From NCBI GenBank assembly GCA_965232255.1, contig OZ246962.1:930001-994000 (forward strand): a DNA stretch of 64,000 nt, written 5' to 3'. This document shows positions 17,601 to 26,448 of this stretch, in pieces. The position numbers were made by a program, and so were the translations under genes. Origin of the DNA: Endozoicomonas sp965232255. Lineage in GTDB: Bacteria; Pseudomonadota; Gammaproteobacteria; Pseudomonadales; Endozoicomonadaceae. The notes under the pieces are model-generated. The model searched no databases and was not told where the DNA came from. It was given only the letters and a program-made list of their open reading frames with translations. Numbering within the stretch: position 1 is the stretch's first letter; each line of letters opens with the position of its first letter.

Positions 17601-19481
17601 ATCTTCCAGGTTGGTATTACCGACACTGGTGGATGCATCCATGGCACTTCCATTGGGTTCGATGCTGAAATCAAGTACCCAGACCCGCTGCAGGCCACAC
17701 GGGTTGATGGCGTACGGTCTGGCACTGCGTACCTTGACACCCATTTTTTCCAGAATGGGCAGAATGTCCGACAGGGCTAGCAAAGGTCCTTTGCCGAGTA
17801 CCCGAAAGTGCCAGCGATAGTGGTCAGTCACTGGTCGGTACAAACTGGTGCTGATGGGCTGGTGATCCTTGATGGCCTCCAGCCGCTGAATATCAGCCAC
17901 TGCCTGTCGGGGCGTGACGTCCTCCCGGTAAGCGGCAGGAAACGCCTCAAGATAGCATTGGGTCAACCGATTGCCAGCCGCCTCGCCAAACGCTTCTTTC
18001 AGGGATTGTTGCAGGTGGTCTGACCAGCTCAGCATGGCTTCGTGAATCATCGTCTCAAGCTGTTCAACATCAACGCTGAGTTCGCTGGCGTGCTGACAGT
18101 GCACCGTGAAGCGCAGCTGCGCCATGGGATTCTCCGAGAGCTGGACGTTAAAGTCGATGCTGTTGCCGCCTAACTCACTGAGCAGGATTTGCTGCATTTT
18201 CAGTCGCAGTTCGGTATTGAAATTATCCCTGGAGACATAGACCAGCACGGTAATAAAGCGATCGTAAGTGTCCGGTCGCAGGAACACTTTCAGTTGGCGC
18301 AGTTCGTGACAGTCCAGTATGGCGTTAATCACGCTTTCGAGCTGGGCGTAGCTGGCCTGTAGCAGTTCATCTCGCGGATAGCTGTGAATAATATGGCGCA
18401 GGGCGTTGCCGCGATGACTATTGACACAATGGCAGATGTTTTGCACCAGCCTGGCCACTTTTTTGCGGATCAGGGGAATGGTATCCAGTGCGGCGTTGTA
18501 AGCAGTGGAGGAAAATAGTCCGAAAAAGCGCCACTCGCCGATCACATTGCCGTCGTCGTTGAATTTTTTGATGCCAATGTAGTCCAGATGGGCACTGCGA
18601 TGGACGGTGGAGCGGCTGGTAGATTTGGTGATCACCAGCAGCTGCGGGGCGCGGATTCGGGCGGCAATGCTGGCTGGGACTTGCAGCAGTTCGTCGGTCT
18701 GACCTTCCCGGAAAGTGCCCAGACCGGTTTGATTCAGGGCACGCAGTTGCAGGGTGTGGGCTTGCTCGATGATTTCGTAATAACGAAAGCCAATAAACAG
18801 GAAATTATCCTTTTTCAGCCAGTGTAAAAACGCCAGAGCCTCCGGATGCTCGTCATCCTGAGTGGGTTTGTGGCTCTGGCACCACTGGATTGCCTCGGCC
18901 AGACGACTTTGCATGGCTTCCCAGTCTGAGACTACTTTGTGCACATCTTCCACAGTACTGCGGATGCCACGGGCAACCCGGGCCAAATCTGCCCGTTCGG
19001 GCTGGCGGTCGATGGCCATGCGAATCACTGCCTCACTGAGAGCCGATGCATCTGGCCCAATAGCTCGCAGTTGGCCATCGCCATTGCGCTGACACAATAA
19101 GGTTGGGTGGTTAAGGGCATACACCTTTATTTTCTGACGATCAAGTTCCATCAATACAGAAGAAACCAGAAATGGCATATCGGTCACAATGATCTCAACG
19201 ATGCTGTGGGTGGAGTGCCAATGGTGCGTTTCCGGTTCAGGGTTATAGACACGAATCTTGATCTGTTGGGCCGGCCTGCTTTGGAGAAACTGCCACAGGC
19301 ACAACAGCGCCCCATAACAGTCATCACTATTGATCTGGGTGAGGTCTTGCGGGGAGATGCCCTGGTAATAGGCGTCAGCCAGCGACAGGATCTGCTCGCA
19401 CTCTTTGGTCGACATGCGCTTGGTCAGCAAAGCCTGAACCTGATTGACGATAACGGCCCGAAAATCCTGAAAGTGGCTCAT
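14664..19481 (-). CDS. gdhB: NAD-specific glutamate dehydrogenase, large (180-kDa) type
   Basis: About 1605 residues, the size of the long GDH family known from Streptomyces and Pseudomonas GdhB. N-terminal ACT-like regulatory regions are followed by a catalytic core containing GGKIARGGLRWSDR (about residue 810) and VPHGAKGGFV (about 845), then the NAD-binding part with GIGDMSGDVFGNGMLLS and AEGGNLGLTQLAR. It converts glutamate to 2-oxoglutarate and ammonium with NAD, feeding the TCA cycle when amino acids are carbon sources. I chose ATG 19481, which follows GGAGGGG by five bases; the frame continues to a TTG at 19505. The last bases overlap the AraC gene on the other strand. Confidence 0.95.
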   Translation of the reverse strand: MSHFQDFRAVIVNQVQALLTKRMSTKECEQILSLADAYYQGISPQDLTQINSDDCYGALLCLWQFLQSRPAQQIKIRVYNPEPETHHWHSTHSIVEIIVTDMPFLVSSVLMELDRQKIKVYALNHPTLLCQRNGDGQLRAIGPDASALSEAVIRMAIDRQPERADLARVARGIRSTVEDVHKVVSDWEAMQSRLAEAIQWCQSHKPTQDDEHPEALAFLHWLKKDNFLFIGFRYYEIIEQAHTLQLRALNQTGLGTFREGQTDELLQVPASIAARIRAPQLLVITKSTSRSTVHRSAHLDYIGIKKFNDDGNVIGEWRFFGLFSSTAYNAALDTIPLIRKKVARLVQNICHCVNSHRGNALRHIIHSYPRDELLQASYAQLESVINAILDCHELRQLKVFLRPDTYDRFITVLVYVSRDNFNTELRLKMQQILLSELGGNSIDFNVQLSENPMAQLRFTVHCQHASELSVDVEQLETMIHEAMLSWSDHLQQSLKEAFGEAAGNRLTQCYLEAFPAAYREDVTPRQAVADIQRLEAIKDHQPISTSLYRPVTDHYRWHFRVLGKGPLLALSDILPILEKMGVKVRSARPYAINPCGLQRVWVLDFSIEPNGSAMDASTSVGNTNLEDTYLREQFREVFIRTWKGQMENDGFNGLVVSAGLNWEQVVLIRALSKYLLQLRVPFSQSYMQKVLNSNPAVVREMADLFSIRFYPGFRGNRQTMASSSSERINQLLDKVANLDEDRILRHFLSVIEAISRTSAYQKKDGEPKGYLAFKLIPGQIPTSPQPRPMFEIFVYSPRFEGIHMRGGKIARGGLRWSDRMEDFRTEILSLVKAQMIKNAVIVPHGAKGGFVTKQLPSSRDEVHTEGITCYRAFISGLLDLTDNLQAGNIISPDDVICYDDDDPYLVVAADKGTACFSDIANDVAKAYGFWLGDAFASGGSQGYDHKKMGITARGAWESVKRIFKEREIDTQSQDFTVIGIGDMSGDVFGNGMLLSRHIRLLAAFNHQHIFIDPEPDTEASFHERQRLFQLSQSSWDDYNRDKLSTGGAIFRRQQKTVVLSEAARKRLGAEKSVLSPAELIQTILKARADLLWNGGIGTYVKASSESNAEVGDRSNDSVRINATQLNVRAVAEGGNLGLTQLARIEFGRRGGLISTDAIDNSGGVDSSDHEVNIKILLNRMVADGDITTKQRNRLLASMTDEIAALVLRHNFLQSQRLSLSLQQSVQLFNDHRFLIRKLELKGRLNRSLDCLPSDTDLKARVKAGEGFTRPEIATLLSYTKLDLFEALVADRVDQDQVLAAKLLDYFPSPLRERFTEQIMTHPLKTEILATHLSNEIGNRMGATFIEYIQQATRNPELNCVRAFMAIKEIFSITAIWDQFESLGFTVRDTIQNIELFRIQLHIEKACIWLLRNHANDLDIEALISNYKPGIDAVSGQLAQLLGADDCEWLGGRVATLQEAQLPLALAETCAGLRYLYYVLFMVCIAGQYKLLVTDVASVFFALEDALHLPWLREQIRQLPVNDLWQRKAQSSLKDQLDRTLNDNCINVLTHSEEKPDQQLQQWLEKNAEPIERWQTTVVDIQSAREKNFAMLSVAVQELSLIASAC

Positions 19482-19796
19482 TATTTCCCCTCCCTCTCCT
19501 TGCAAGACGTGCTTCTGGTCTTGCTGATCAAGAGTGAAGATAGACGAGTTATGCCGTCAGAGCCTCTTAATTACTGATTATATGGGGAGGTTGGAATGCA
19601 AGGGGTTTGCAACGGATGATCGAATTTGATATAAAGCCCGATCGTTGTATGAGGGTAGCTGCTGATGAGTCTTGATGGTCTCTTGACTCTGTAACCATGG
19701 GCAGAACTGCCCGAAGCAGACACTGGAATTCAGTTGAGTTTTCCGGCCTCATGGCTGGTTTATTTGGTTTTAGAGACGGTTTGAGAGGCCATTCAC
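19482..19796. other. Divergent promoter region of gdhB and rpmB
   Basis: 315 bp without a gene. On the minus strand a TATAAT (19577-19582) lies about 95 bases before the gdhB start, without a well-spaced -35. On the plus strand TTGCAA and GATATA-like elements near 19605-19630 could serve rpmB. No operator was recognised. Confidence 0.3.
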
Positions 19797-20033
19797 ATGT
19801 CCAAGGTTTGTCAGGTTACCGGCAAGCGTCCGGTCACCGGGAATAATGTTTCCCACGCTCAGAACAAAACCCGTCGTCGCTTCGTGCCTAATCTGCACAG
19901 CAAGCGCTTCTGGGTTGAGAGCGAAAAACGCTTTGTGCGTCTGCGTGTTTCTGCAAAAGGCATGCGCATCATTGACAAGAAAGGCATTGACGCCGTTTTG
20001 GCTGATCTGCGCGCTAGCAGCAAAAAAATCTGA
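19797..20033 (+). CDS. rpmB: 50S ribosomal protein L28
   Basis: A 78-residue basic protein beginning MSKVCQVTGKRPVTGNNVSH and containing TRRRFVPNLHSKRFWVE, the standard bacterial L28 sequence. It joins the large subunit near the E site. A GAGAGG site precedes the ATG. It forms a two-gene operon with rpmG, 16 bp downstream, as in most gammaproteobacteria. Confidence 0.98.
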   Translation: MSKVCQVTGKRPVTGNNVSHAQNKTRRRFVPNLHSKRFWVESEKRFVRLRVSAKGMRIIDKKGIDAVLADLRASSKKI

Positions 20034-20049
20034 GGCAGGAGCATAGATC

Positions 20050-20217
20050 ATGGCTAAAGGTATTCGTGAAAAGATCAAGCTGGTTTCCAGCGCCGGCACT
20101 GGTCATTACTACACTACCACCAAAAACAAGCGTAATACGCCTGACAAATTGGTGTTCAAGAAGTACGATCCGGTCGTTCGCAAGCACGTTGAGTACAAAG
20201 AATACAAGATCAAGTAA
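20050..20217 (+). CDS. rpmG: 50S ribosomal protein L33
   Basis: 55 residues (MAKGIREKIKLVSSAG... ending HVEYKEYKIK), the usual L33 size. It contains no cysteine, so it is the zinc-free (C-minus) form. A GGCAGGAG-like site precedes the ATG and the gene follows rpmB after 16 bp. The transcription unit ends at a hairpin terminator at 20237. Confidence 0.97.
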   Translation: MAKGIREKIKLVSSAGTGHYYTTTKNKRNTPDKLVFKKYDPVVRKHVEYKEYKIK

Positions 20218-20236
20218 GTCTTGTTGCCTGTACTTT

Positions 20237-20285
20237 GGTTCGTATCCGGTGCAACTCTGGTACGAACCGCCCCTTTCTTTTTTCT
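20237..20285 (+). terminator. Terminator of rpmB-rpmG
   Basis: Perfect 8-bp stem GGTTCGTA (20237-20244) / TACGAACC (20261-20268), then a T-rich tail CCCTTTCTTTTTT, 20 bp after the rpmG stop. Confidence 0.8.
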
Positions 20286-20398
20286 GTTTTCTCTCCCCTT
20301 CTTACACCGCTGCCCATATTTAAGCCGGGCTATCACTACTGTTGCATTTTGTTTGCGTTGATATAATGCGCGCCATTCAAGAATATCTACTGTAGGTC

Positions 20399-21721
20399 AT
20401 GATGAAACCGGAACTCCTTTCGCCAGCGGGCACCCTCAAGAACATGCGCTTTGCCTTCGCCTACGGTGCCGATGCGGTTTACGCGGGCCAGCCTCGCTAC
20501 AGCCTGAGAGTCCGCAACAACGACTTTAAACTGGATAATCTGCAACAAGGCATTGATGAAGCTCATGCGTTGGGTAAAAAACTCTACCTGGCCAGCAATA
20601 TCGCCCCGCACAACAGCAAAGTGAAAACCTATCTGCGTGATATGGAACCAGTCATTGACATGAAGCCCGATGCGCTGATTATGTCGGACCCAGGCCTGAT
20701 CATGATGGTGCGCGAAACCTGGCCGGATATGCCAGTGCATCTCTCCGTGCAGGCCAACGCGGTGAACTTTGCCACGGTGAAATTCTGGGCCAAGCAGGGG
20801 GTGGAGCGAATTATCCTGTCGCGCGAACTGTCACTGGATGAGATTCAGGAGATTCGTGCAGAGTGTCCCGATACCGAGATTGAAGTTTTTGTCCACGGTT
20901 CTCTGTGCATTGCCTACTCAGGACGCTGTTTGCTCTCTGGCTATATCAATAAAAGAGACCCGAATCAGGGAACCTGTACCAATGCCTGTCGCTGGCAGTA
21001 CCAGGCTCATGAGGCACAGGAAACCATCAGTGGTGATGTAATTCCGGTAGCCAGTCCGGAGATATTCACCCCGACACTGGGCACCGGTGAACCCACCAGT
21101 GAGATTTTCCTGTTGCAGGAACGCGGGCGACCGGAGCAATTCATGCCTGCGTTTGAAGATGAGCACGGCACCTACATCATGAATTCCAAGGACTTACGCG
21201 CTGTCCAGCATGTTCGCCGGTTTGCTGAAATGGGCATCCACTCGCTGAAGATCGAAGGGCGTACCAAGTCATTCTATTATGTGGCCCGAACCGCCCAGGT
21301 TTATCGTCAGGCCATTGATGATGCTGTAGCCGGTGTGCCTTTTGATATGGGTATGATGGATTCACTGGAAAGCCTGGCCAACCGCGGTTTTACCGAAGGT
21401 TTTTACCGCCGCCATGTGCACGACGAATACCAGAACTACGAAACCGGCAACTCCCGCGAAAGCAAACAGCAGTTTGTTGGTGAGATTGTAGAGTTTGACG
21501 ATCAGCAACTGACCATTGACGTCAAAAACCGCTTTGCACTGGGCGATGTCTTGCAATTGATGACACCACAGGGAAACCACACGTTTAGCCTGACGCATCT
21601 GGAAAACCGTCACGGGGAGTCCATCGATGTGGCACCAGGATCTGGCCATCAAGTCAAAATCCCACGGCCAGAAGGCATTGCGGTCAACGAGTACGCACTG
21701 TTGGTGCGTAACCTGTCGTGA
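20399..21721 (+). CDS. trhP: U32-family protein TrhP (YegQ), tRNA U34 hydroxylation
   Basis: 440 residues of the peptidase U32 family. The N-terminus ELLSPAGTLKNMRFAFAYG and the Cys-rich segment around HGSLCIAYSGRCLLSGY, then QGTCTNACRW, match YegQ. The cysteines probably hold an iron-sulphur cluster. YegQ/TrhP is needed to make 5-hydroxyuridine at position 34 of tRNAs from prephenate-derived chemistry; the old name 'peptidase' reflects homology only. Start ATGATG at 20399/20402; either could be used. Probably monocistronic. Confidence 0.9.
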   Translation: MMKPELLSPAGTLKNMRFAFAYGADAVYAGQPRYSLRVRNNDFKLDNLQQGIDEAHALGKKLYLASNIAPHNSKVKTYLRDMEPVIDMKPDALIMSDPGLIMMVRETWPDMPVHLSVQANAVNFATVKFWAKQGVERIILSRELSLDEIQEIRAECPDTEIEVFVHGSLCIAYSGRCLLSGYINKRDPNQGTCTNACRWQYQAHEAQETISGDVIPVASPEIFTPTLGTGEPTSEIFLLQERGRPEQFMPAFEDEHGTYIMNSKDLRAVQHVRRFAEMGIHSLKIEGRTKSFYYVARTAQVYRQAIDDAVAGVPFDMGMMDSLESLANRGFTEGFYRRHVHDEYQNYETGNSRESKQQFVGEIVEFDDQQLTIDVKNRFALGDVLQLMTPQGNHTFSLTHLENRHGESIDVAPGSGHQVKIPRPEGIAVNEYALLVRNLS

Positions 21722-21730
21722 TCAGACTAA

Positions 21731-21757
21731 CGTGGATGACCTGGCGGATCATCCACG
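21731..21757. terminator. Hairpin between convergent trhP and hns-like genes
   Basis: Nine-bp perfect arms CGTGGATGA / TCATCCACG around a 9-base loop, in the 57-bp gap between the two stop codons. No good T run follows on either strand, so terminator activity is uncertain. Confidence 0.4.
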
Positions 21758-21778
21758 GAAACCAAAATAACCGGACGG

Positions 21779-22201
21779 TTACTTGATGATGCACTCCGCC
21801 CGTTTTTTCTTGGTTTTTTCCAAGTATTCCTGAAAGTCTTTGGGTAGCCTCCCAGTAGTTGAGCCTTCCCATTGCACGGTCTTGCCGGCGGAATTTTCAT
21901 ATTGAAAGAGGTGCTTGGTAACTGCTCGCCGACGTTTGGCGCCTTTACCGGCATCGCCAATACCATCAAGGTCTGAGATGGTAACGCCAAGCTCGGCCAT
22001 CTCTTTTTGAATAGCGGCAATATCCTTCATTTTTTTCTGTCGTTTGGCATCCTCTTTAACCCGGGATTGCAGCTTCTCTTGATGAACGTCCTTAAGGCGA
22101 TCAAGCATCTTCTCAAGTTCTTGCACGGTGACATCCTTGAATAGAGAACGGATGCGGGATTTACTACCCAGTCGATGATGTATCTCATCTAGCAATTTCA
22201 T
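21779..22201 (-). CDS. H-NS family nucleoid protein
   Basis: 140 residues with the H-NS arrangement: a helical, charged oligomerisation region (about 1-85, including KMLDRLKDVHQEKLQSRVKE), a basic linker (KGAKRRRA) and a C-terminal DNA-binding domain (YENSAGKTVQWEGSTTGRLP). The minor-groove loop reads TTGRLP instead of the canonical GQGRxP, keeping the Gly-Arg-x-Pro part but not the preceding Gln. It likely binds A/T-rich DNA and silences acquired genes. Its start is preceded by a 437-bp gap shared with the divergent Na/Pi transporter gene. Confidence 0.8.
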   Translation of the reverse strand: MKLLDEIHHRLGSKSRIRSLFKDVTVQELEKMLDRLKDVHQEKLQSRVKEDAKRQKKMKDIAAIQKEMAELGVTISDLDGIGDAGKGAKRRRAVTKHLFQYENSAGKTVQWEGSTTGRLPKDFQEYLEKTKKKRAECIIK

Positions 22202-22638
22202 TGTTTATCCTCGGACTAAGGCAACCTTTGACTGTTTGAGTTTTGCAATGGAGTATGACGCACGATGTAAAAACCAGAACAAGCCAGGAACTAGACACTT
22301 AGCGACTACCTGTTGCATACACAGGCCAACGGAGCAACGCGGAACATAACTGCTCATTACTCACTCAATAGGAATAAAAGTAATGTATTTTGTTTAATTG
22401 GCAAGGAATTGATGAGTATGAGATAAGCATAAATAGTTGCCATCACGATGGTTTTGCACCTGTCTCTTTAAATCCCGGTACGCCAGACTGAACTGACTTG
22501 TCTGATCAATAAAAGTACGGATTTCAATTCTTGTGGTTGTCGCTTAAGACCACTTTTAATTGGCTTTGCTTGCAAGCCAGTCGATAACAAAAATTACCAT
22601 CCCGATTTGGTAATTATCGGGCAGCCCGTAATTAAGAC
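22202..22638. other. Divergent intergenic region, hns-like / Na-Pi transporter
   Basis: 437 bp with no ORF of note. It has A/T-rich tracts (22370-22400) that could bind H-NS and, near its right end, the inverted repeat described separately. No clear promoter pair could be chosen. Confidence 0.35.
22592..22615. promoter_or_regulatory. Inverted repeat before the Na/Pi cotransporter gene
   Basis: Perfect 8-bp arms AATTACCA / TGGTAATT around an 8-base spacer, with flanking CGATAA and TTATCG-like bases extending the symmetry. It ends 23 bp before the ATG at 22639, so it is either an operator or a hairpin in the 5' leader. No known Pho-box match. Confidence 0.45.
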
Positions 22639-24486
22639 ATGCCAGTGACTCATATGCCCGGACGCTTCTTTCTACCGACCGTGTTATTGTTGCTGACCTA
22701 TGGATTCTGGGTCAGCCCTGAGTTTCAGATGATCACCGCCGGCGTTGTCATTTTCCTGTTGGGTATGATTTACCTGGAAAAAGGCTTTAAGGTTTTTACC
22801 GGCGGCGTACTGGAAAGCATTTTACAAAAAACCACTGATAGCCTCTGGAAAAGCCTGACCTTTGGCATTACCTCCACCACCGTATTGCAGTCCAGCTCTC
22901 TGGTCTCAGTGATCGTAATATCTTTTCTCAGTGCCGGCCTGATTGGTCTGACCGCTGGAGTCGGAATTATTTTCGGTGCCAACCTGGGCAGTACCCTAGG
23001 TGCGTGGCTAGTGGCAATTTACGGCATGAAACTGAATCTGATCTCCTATGCGATGCCACTATTGGTTTTCGGTTTGTTACTCAAGGTACGCAAAGAGAAA
23101 AACTTCAGCGGTTTTGGTTACATTTTGCTGGGTGTGGGCTTTCTCTTTCTCGGTATCCACTACATGAAAGAGGGTTTCGAGGCATTTCAGGGAGTGATTG
23201 ATTTTCGTGGTTATGCCATGGAGGGAATGACTGGGCTGCTGGCGTATATCCTTTTTGGTGTATTGGCTACCATCATCATGCAGTCCACCAATGCGGTGCT
23301 GGTGTTGACCTTTTCTGCCCTGGCTTCTGGACAGTTGACGTATGATAATGCCCTGGCATTGGCCATTGGCTCCAATATAGGTACTACGATCACTGCTGTG
23401 TTGGGAGCGATTGGTGCCAATGCAGCAGGTAAACGGCTAGCTACTGCTCATATTGTTTTTAATGTGGCCACTGCTGTTCTGGCGGTTTTGCTATTTCCCC
23501 AATTAAAAGCGCTGGTGGCTATCGTCGCTGACCAGTTGTTCATCAAGTCGGATGAGCATGCCCTGAAACTGGCGCTGTTTCACACCCTGTTCAATATTCT
23601 GGGAATTATGACGCTATTGCCTGTCTCGGACTGGTTGATTCGCTGGTTGGAAACACTGTTTACCAATCCGGGCGAGCAGTCATATCTCAATCTTGCCCAG
23701 CCGAATCTTGGCCAGCGAGATAATCCCGATATCCACCGCGCCCGACATCTGACGCCAGCCGTATTAAACTACCCTGATGCGACGCTACGCGCCTTGACGC
23801 GTGAATGTGATCATCTGTATCGCAACGCGTTAGAGCTGATCTGCTACGGCATCTACCTCACCGGCGACAAACTCAGGGAGGCGGATAATCTCACCGAACT
23901 GGTCAACAACTGCGTGCGCGACGAACAGCCCTGGACGATCAAGGAGCTTTATATTCGCCATATCAAGGGCGTTTACGCGGATATCATTCATTACTCGTGC
24001 GCCATTGAAGGCCACTTGTCCAAACAGCAGGTGCAGGAACTGTTTGCGCTCAAGGTGGCCTGTCGTGACTTTGTCCAGGCCATCAAGCACGTTAAACATG
24101 TTTACAGGAACATGGGGCAACACTTGCACAGCGACAACGAGCAAATCCGGCATCAGTACAATCAGTTGCGGCTGTGTCTGGCATCGGTACTGAAGCTGGT
24201 GGATCTGTTGGGTATGCGGCGCAATTATGACCACATCCGTCACCACACCGGCCAGTTAAAACAAGAACTGCGAGAACAGGATGAGCAAATGAATCAGCAG
24301 CTTAATGAGTTGATTCGTTCCAGTCAGGTTGATTCATTTACCGCCAGTTCATTGATGAACGACAGCGCTCACGTACACGATGCCTGCACCAACTTGATTG
24401 ATGGTGCAGTAATCATGTTGACAAGAGACCATGAAGAGTACCGTGAAATAGAGCTGGATGGTCGTCCGGCGCCTGAGACGACCTGA
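22639..24486 (+). CDS. Na/Pi-cotransporter family protein with PhoU-like C-terminus
   Basis: 615 residues. The first 340 or so hold two inverted repeats of the Na/Pi cotransporter family, each with its QSS/QST signature (LQSSSLVSVIVISFL and MQSTNAVLVLTFSAL). The C-terminal 250 residues are soluble, helical and PhoU-like. Such proteins move phosphate with sodium, often outwards, and help phosphate homeostasis. No Shine-Dalgarno is obvious at ATG 22639; ATG 22654 is an alternative. It converges on ppx (exopolyphosphatase), with only 10 bp between stops, a suggestive phosphate pairing. Confidence 0.85.
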   Translation: MPVTHMPGRFFLPTVLLLLTYGFWVSPEFQMITAGVVIFLLGMIYLEKGFKVFTGGVLESILQKTTDSLWKSLTFGITSTTVLQSSSLVSVIVISFLSAGLIGLTAGVGIIFGANLGSTLGAWLVAIYGMKLNLISYAMPLLVFGLLLKVRKEKNFSGFGYILLGVGFLFLGIHYMKEGFEAFQGVIDFRGYAMEGMTGLLAYILFGVLATIIMQSTNAVLVLTFSALASGQLTYDNALALAIGSNIGTTITAVLGAIGANAAGKRLATAHIVFNVATAVLAVLLFPQLKALVAIVADQLFIKSDEHALKLALFHTLFNILGIMTLLPVSDWLIRWLETLFTNPGEQSYLNLAQPNLGQRDNPDIHRARHLTPAVLNYPDATLRALTRECDHLYRNALELICYGIYLTGDKLREADNLTELVNNCVRDEQPWTIKELYIRHIKGVYADIIHYSCAIEGHLSKQQVQELFALKVACRDFVQAIKHVKHVYRNMGQHLHSDNEQIRHQYNQLRLCLASVLKLVDLLGMRRNYDHIRHHTGQLKQELREQDEQMNQQLNELIRSSQVDSFTASSLMNDSAHVHDACTNLIDGAVIMLTRDHEEYREIELDGRPAPETT

Positions 24487-24496
24487 CGATTCCGCA

Positions 24497-26026
24497 TCAG
24501 GTAACTACCAGTTTAAATCCCACTTTACCTAAGTAGCTGCGTTCTGCGGCAAAGTTAGCTGCCGTCAGCGGATGCTGCTCAATCCAGCCCTTGGGAAAAA
24601 ATAACGATATGGTGGTTCGGGAAACGCTCATGGAGTATTCAGGCAATGCTTCACCATCGAGGCCCAGGGTCAGGACATTGGCAATGCGTAGCAGTATGGT
24701 CAGGTGCATTAACCGCCGGGCGGCTTCCCTGGACCAATGTTTTAGCGACAGTTTGGATATAGAGCGCCGATGCCCCCTGATCAGCAGTGCCAGCTGCTGC
24801 TGTTCCTGTTTGCTGAAACCCATCAGGTCCGAGTTGTCGATCAGGTACGCGCCATGGCGATGGTATTGGGTGTGGGAAATATCCAGACCAATCTGACATA
24901 CCCTGGCCGCCCAGGATAACAATTCCAGGTCTTTGTCCGTCAGTTGCCAGGCATCAGCTACCATGGCAAAGCAGTTGCGAGCATGGATCATGACATTGGT
25001 GGCCAGCTGTTCGTCAACGTGATACCGACTCATTAAGGCATTGATGGTACGTTCGCGCACATCCTCATGACGGTCGCGCCCAAGCATGTCGTGCAGAACG
25101 CCTTCTCTGAGGGCGCCATCAGAATAGCGCATATGCTCAATGCCAAGGGCATCAAAACAGGCGGTCAGGATGGCCAATCCGGCAGGAAAAATGGCTTGGC
25201 GATCTGGCTTCAGGCCCGGAAAACGCACACTGTTGATGTGCTTGAAAGTCAATACCTTCTGCTTCAGCATGGCCAGGCTGTCGCGGGTGATAATCTCTGA
25301 CTCGCCCATGGCCTGGAGAATAGTGCTGACTGCCCGTATGGAACCGGAAGAACCAACAGCATCCACCCAGCCAAGGCGGGAATAAGACTGTTCAATATTC
25401 AACAACTCCAGGCGCGCCGCGTAGTACGCAGACTGGAAGCGTTGTGGTGACAGCTCACCAGTGCCAAAGAAACGGTCAGTGAATACTACGCAGCCCATGT
25501 GCAGGCTTTCCATCAATTTCGGTTCAAACCGTTCACCAATGACGAACTCTGTGCTGCCGCCACCGATGTCAATCACCAGTCGGCGCTCATTATCGTCAGA
25601 TTGAGTCTGGGCAACGCCGAGGTAGATCAACCGTGCCTCTTCCCGACCGGCAATGATCTCCACCGGGTAGCCAAGAATGGCCTGAGCCTTGTCAACAAAT
25701 GCCCGACTGTTACGGGCCTTGCGCAGAGCGTTGGTGCCGACCACCCGAACCGCCTGAAAGTGGTTGCCCGAGAGATACTGGGCGAATTGACTCAGGCAAC
25801 TGAAACCGCGCTTCATGGCCTCAGCGGTCAGCTCGTCGTGCTGGTTAAGACCGGCTGCCAACTGAACCTTTTTACCAAGCCTTTCTACAGGCCTGATCTC
25901 ACCCTGATCGACCCTGGCGACAATCATATGAAAACTGTTTGATCCAAGATCAATGGCCGCAACCAGCGGCTGACTGTTGGATGGTTCACGCCCTTGGTGT
26001 GTCATGGTGGTATCAAGGCACTTCAT
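24497..26026 (-). CDS. ppx: Exopolyphosphatase (Ppx/GppA family)
   Basis: About 509 residues of the actin-like Ppx/GppA ATPase superfamily. Visible motifs are VAAIDLGSNSFHMIVARV (phosphate 1 loop), the GREEAR segment, and VIDIGGGSTEFVIG (phosphate 2), with an HD-like helical C-terminal region. It removes terminal phosphates from polyphosphate; Ppx rather than GppA is favoured by length (about 510) and the trxA-rho-side neighbourhood seen in Pseudomonas, but the two are hard to separate by eye. Start uncertain: ATG 26026 or ATG 26005. Confidence 0.88.
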   Translation of the reverse strand: MKCLDTTMTHQGREPSNSQPLVAAIDLGSNSFHMIVARVDQGEIRPVERLGKKVQLAAGLNQHDELTAEAMKRGFSCLSQFAQYLSGNHFQAVRVVGTNALRKARNSRAFVDKAQAILGYPVEIIAGREEARLIYLGVAQTQSDDNERRLVIDIGGGSTEFVIGERFEPKLMESLHMGCVVFTDRFFGTGELSPQRFQSAYYAARLELLNIEQSYSRLGWVDAVGSSGSIRAVSTILQAMGESEIITRDSLAMLKQKVLTFKHINSVRFPGLKPDRQAIFPAGLAILTACFDALGIEHMRYSDGALREGVLHDMLGRDRHEDVRERTINALMSRYHVDEQLATNVMIHARNCFAMVADAWQLTDKDLELLSWAARVCQIGLDISHTQYHRHGAYLIDNSDLMGFSKQEQQQLALLIRGHRRSISKLSLKHWSREAARRLMHLTILLRIANVLTLGLDGEALPEYSMSVSRTTISLFFPKGWIEQHPLTAANFAAERSYLGKVGFKLVVT

Positions 26027-26448
26027 AGTTAGTCAATTGCTTAGATGGTTTTTGCGCGTTTCCTGACGCTCACTGGCTCAGTACAGCAACACCGGGGGAC
26101 ACCGGAGCAACAGATTCTAACAGACTAACGGTCGAAACGTTGCCTGTATAAAACTTATTATTGGTGCTGCCGGGAAAATCAGGTTCGGGCCCAATAACCT
26201 TGGCATGCACCGCAAAAAATGCCTTCTACAGTACGACAAGTCTGCAATGCCCGCTTGGGCAGAGGCATTTTTACAGAAAAAAAAGCCACAAAATTCCATG
26301 AATCAGGCATAATGAATCAGTCCTGAACCTGTGTATCCATGGGTAACCGGTCAGGTGTGACCATGGTCAGGGTTCGTCATCAGGCTTCAACACGGTTAAG
26401 CACAACTTAAGTGTTTTTTTAAGTAAGACGGTTAGGAGACCCCATTCC
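26027..26448. other. Divergent promoter region of ppx and trxA
   Basis: 422 bp without a convincing gene. A GGTCA-GGTG-TGACC dyad lies near 26350-26363, and a T run plus TTAAG repeats at about 26405-26425 just before trxA. The trxA promoter is probably here, but I could not assign hexamers. Confidence 0.3.
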
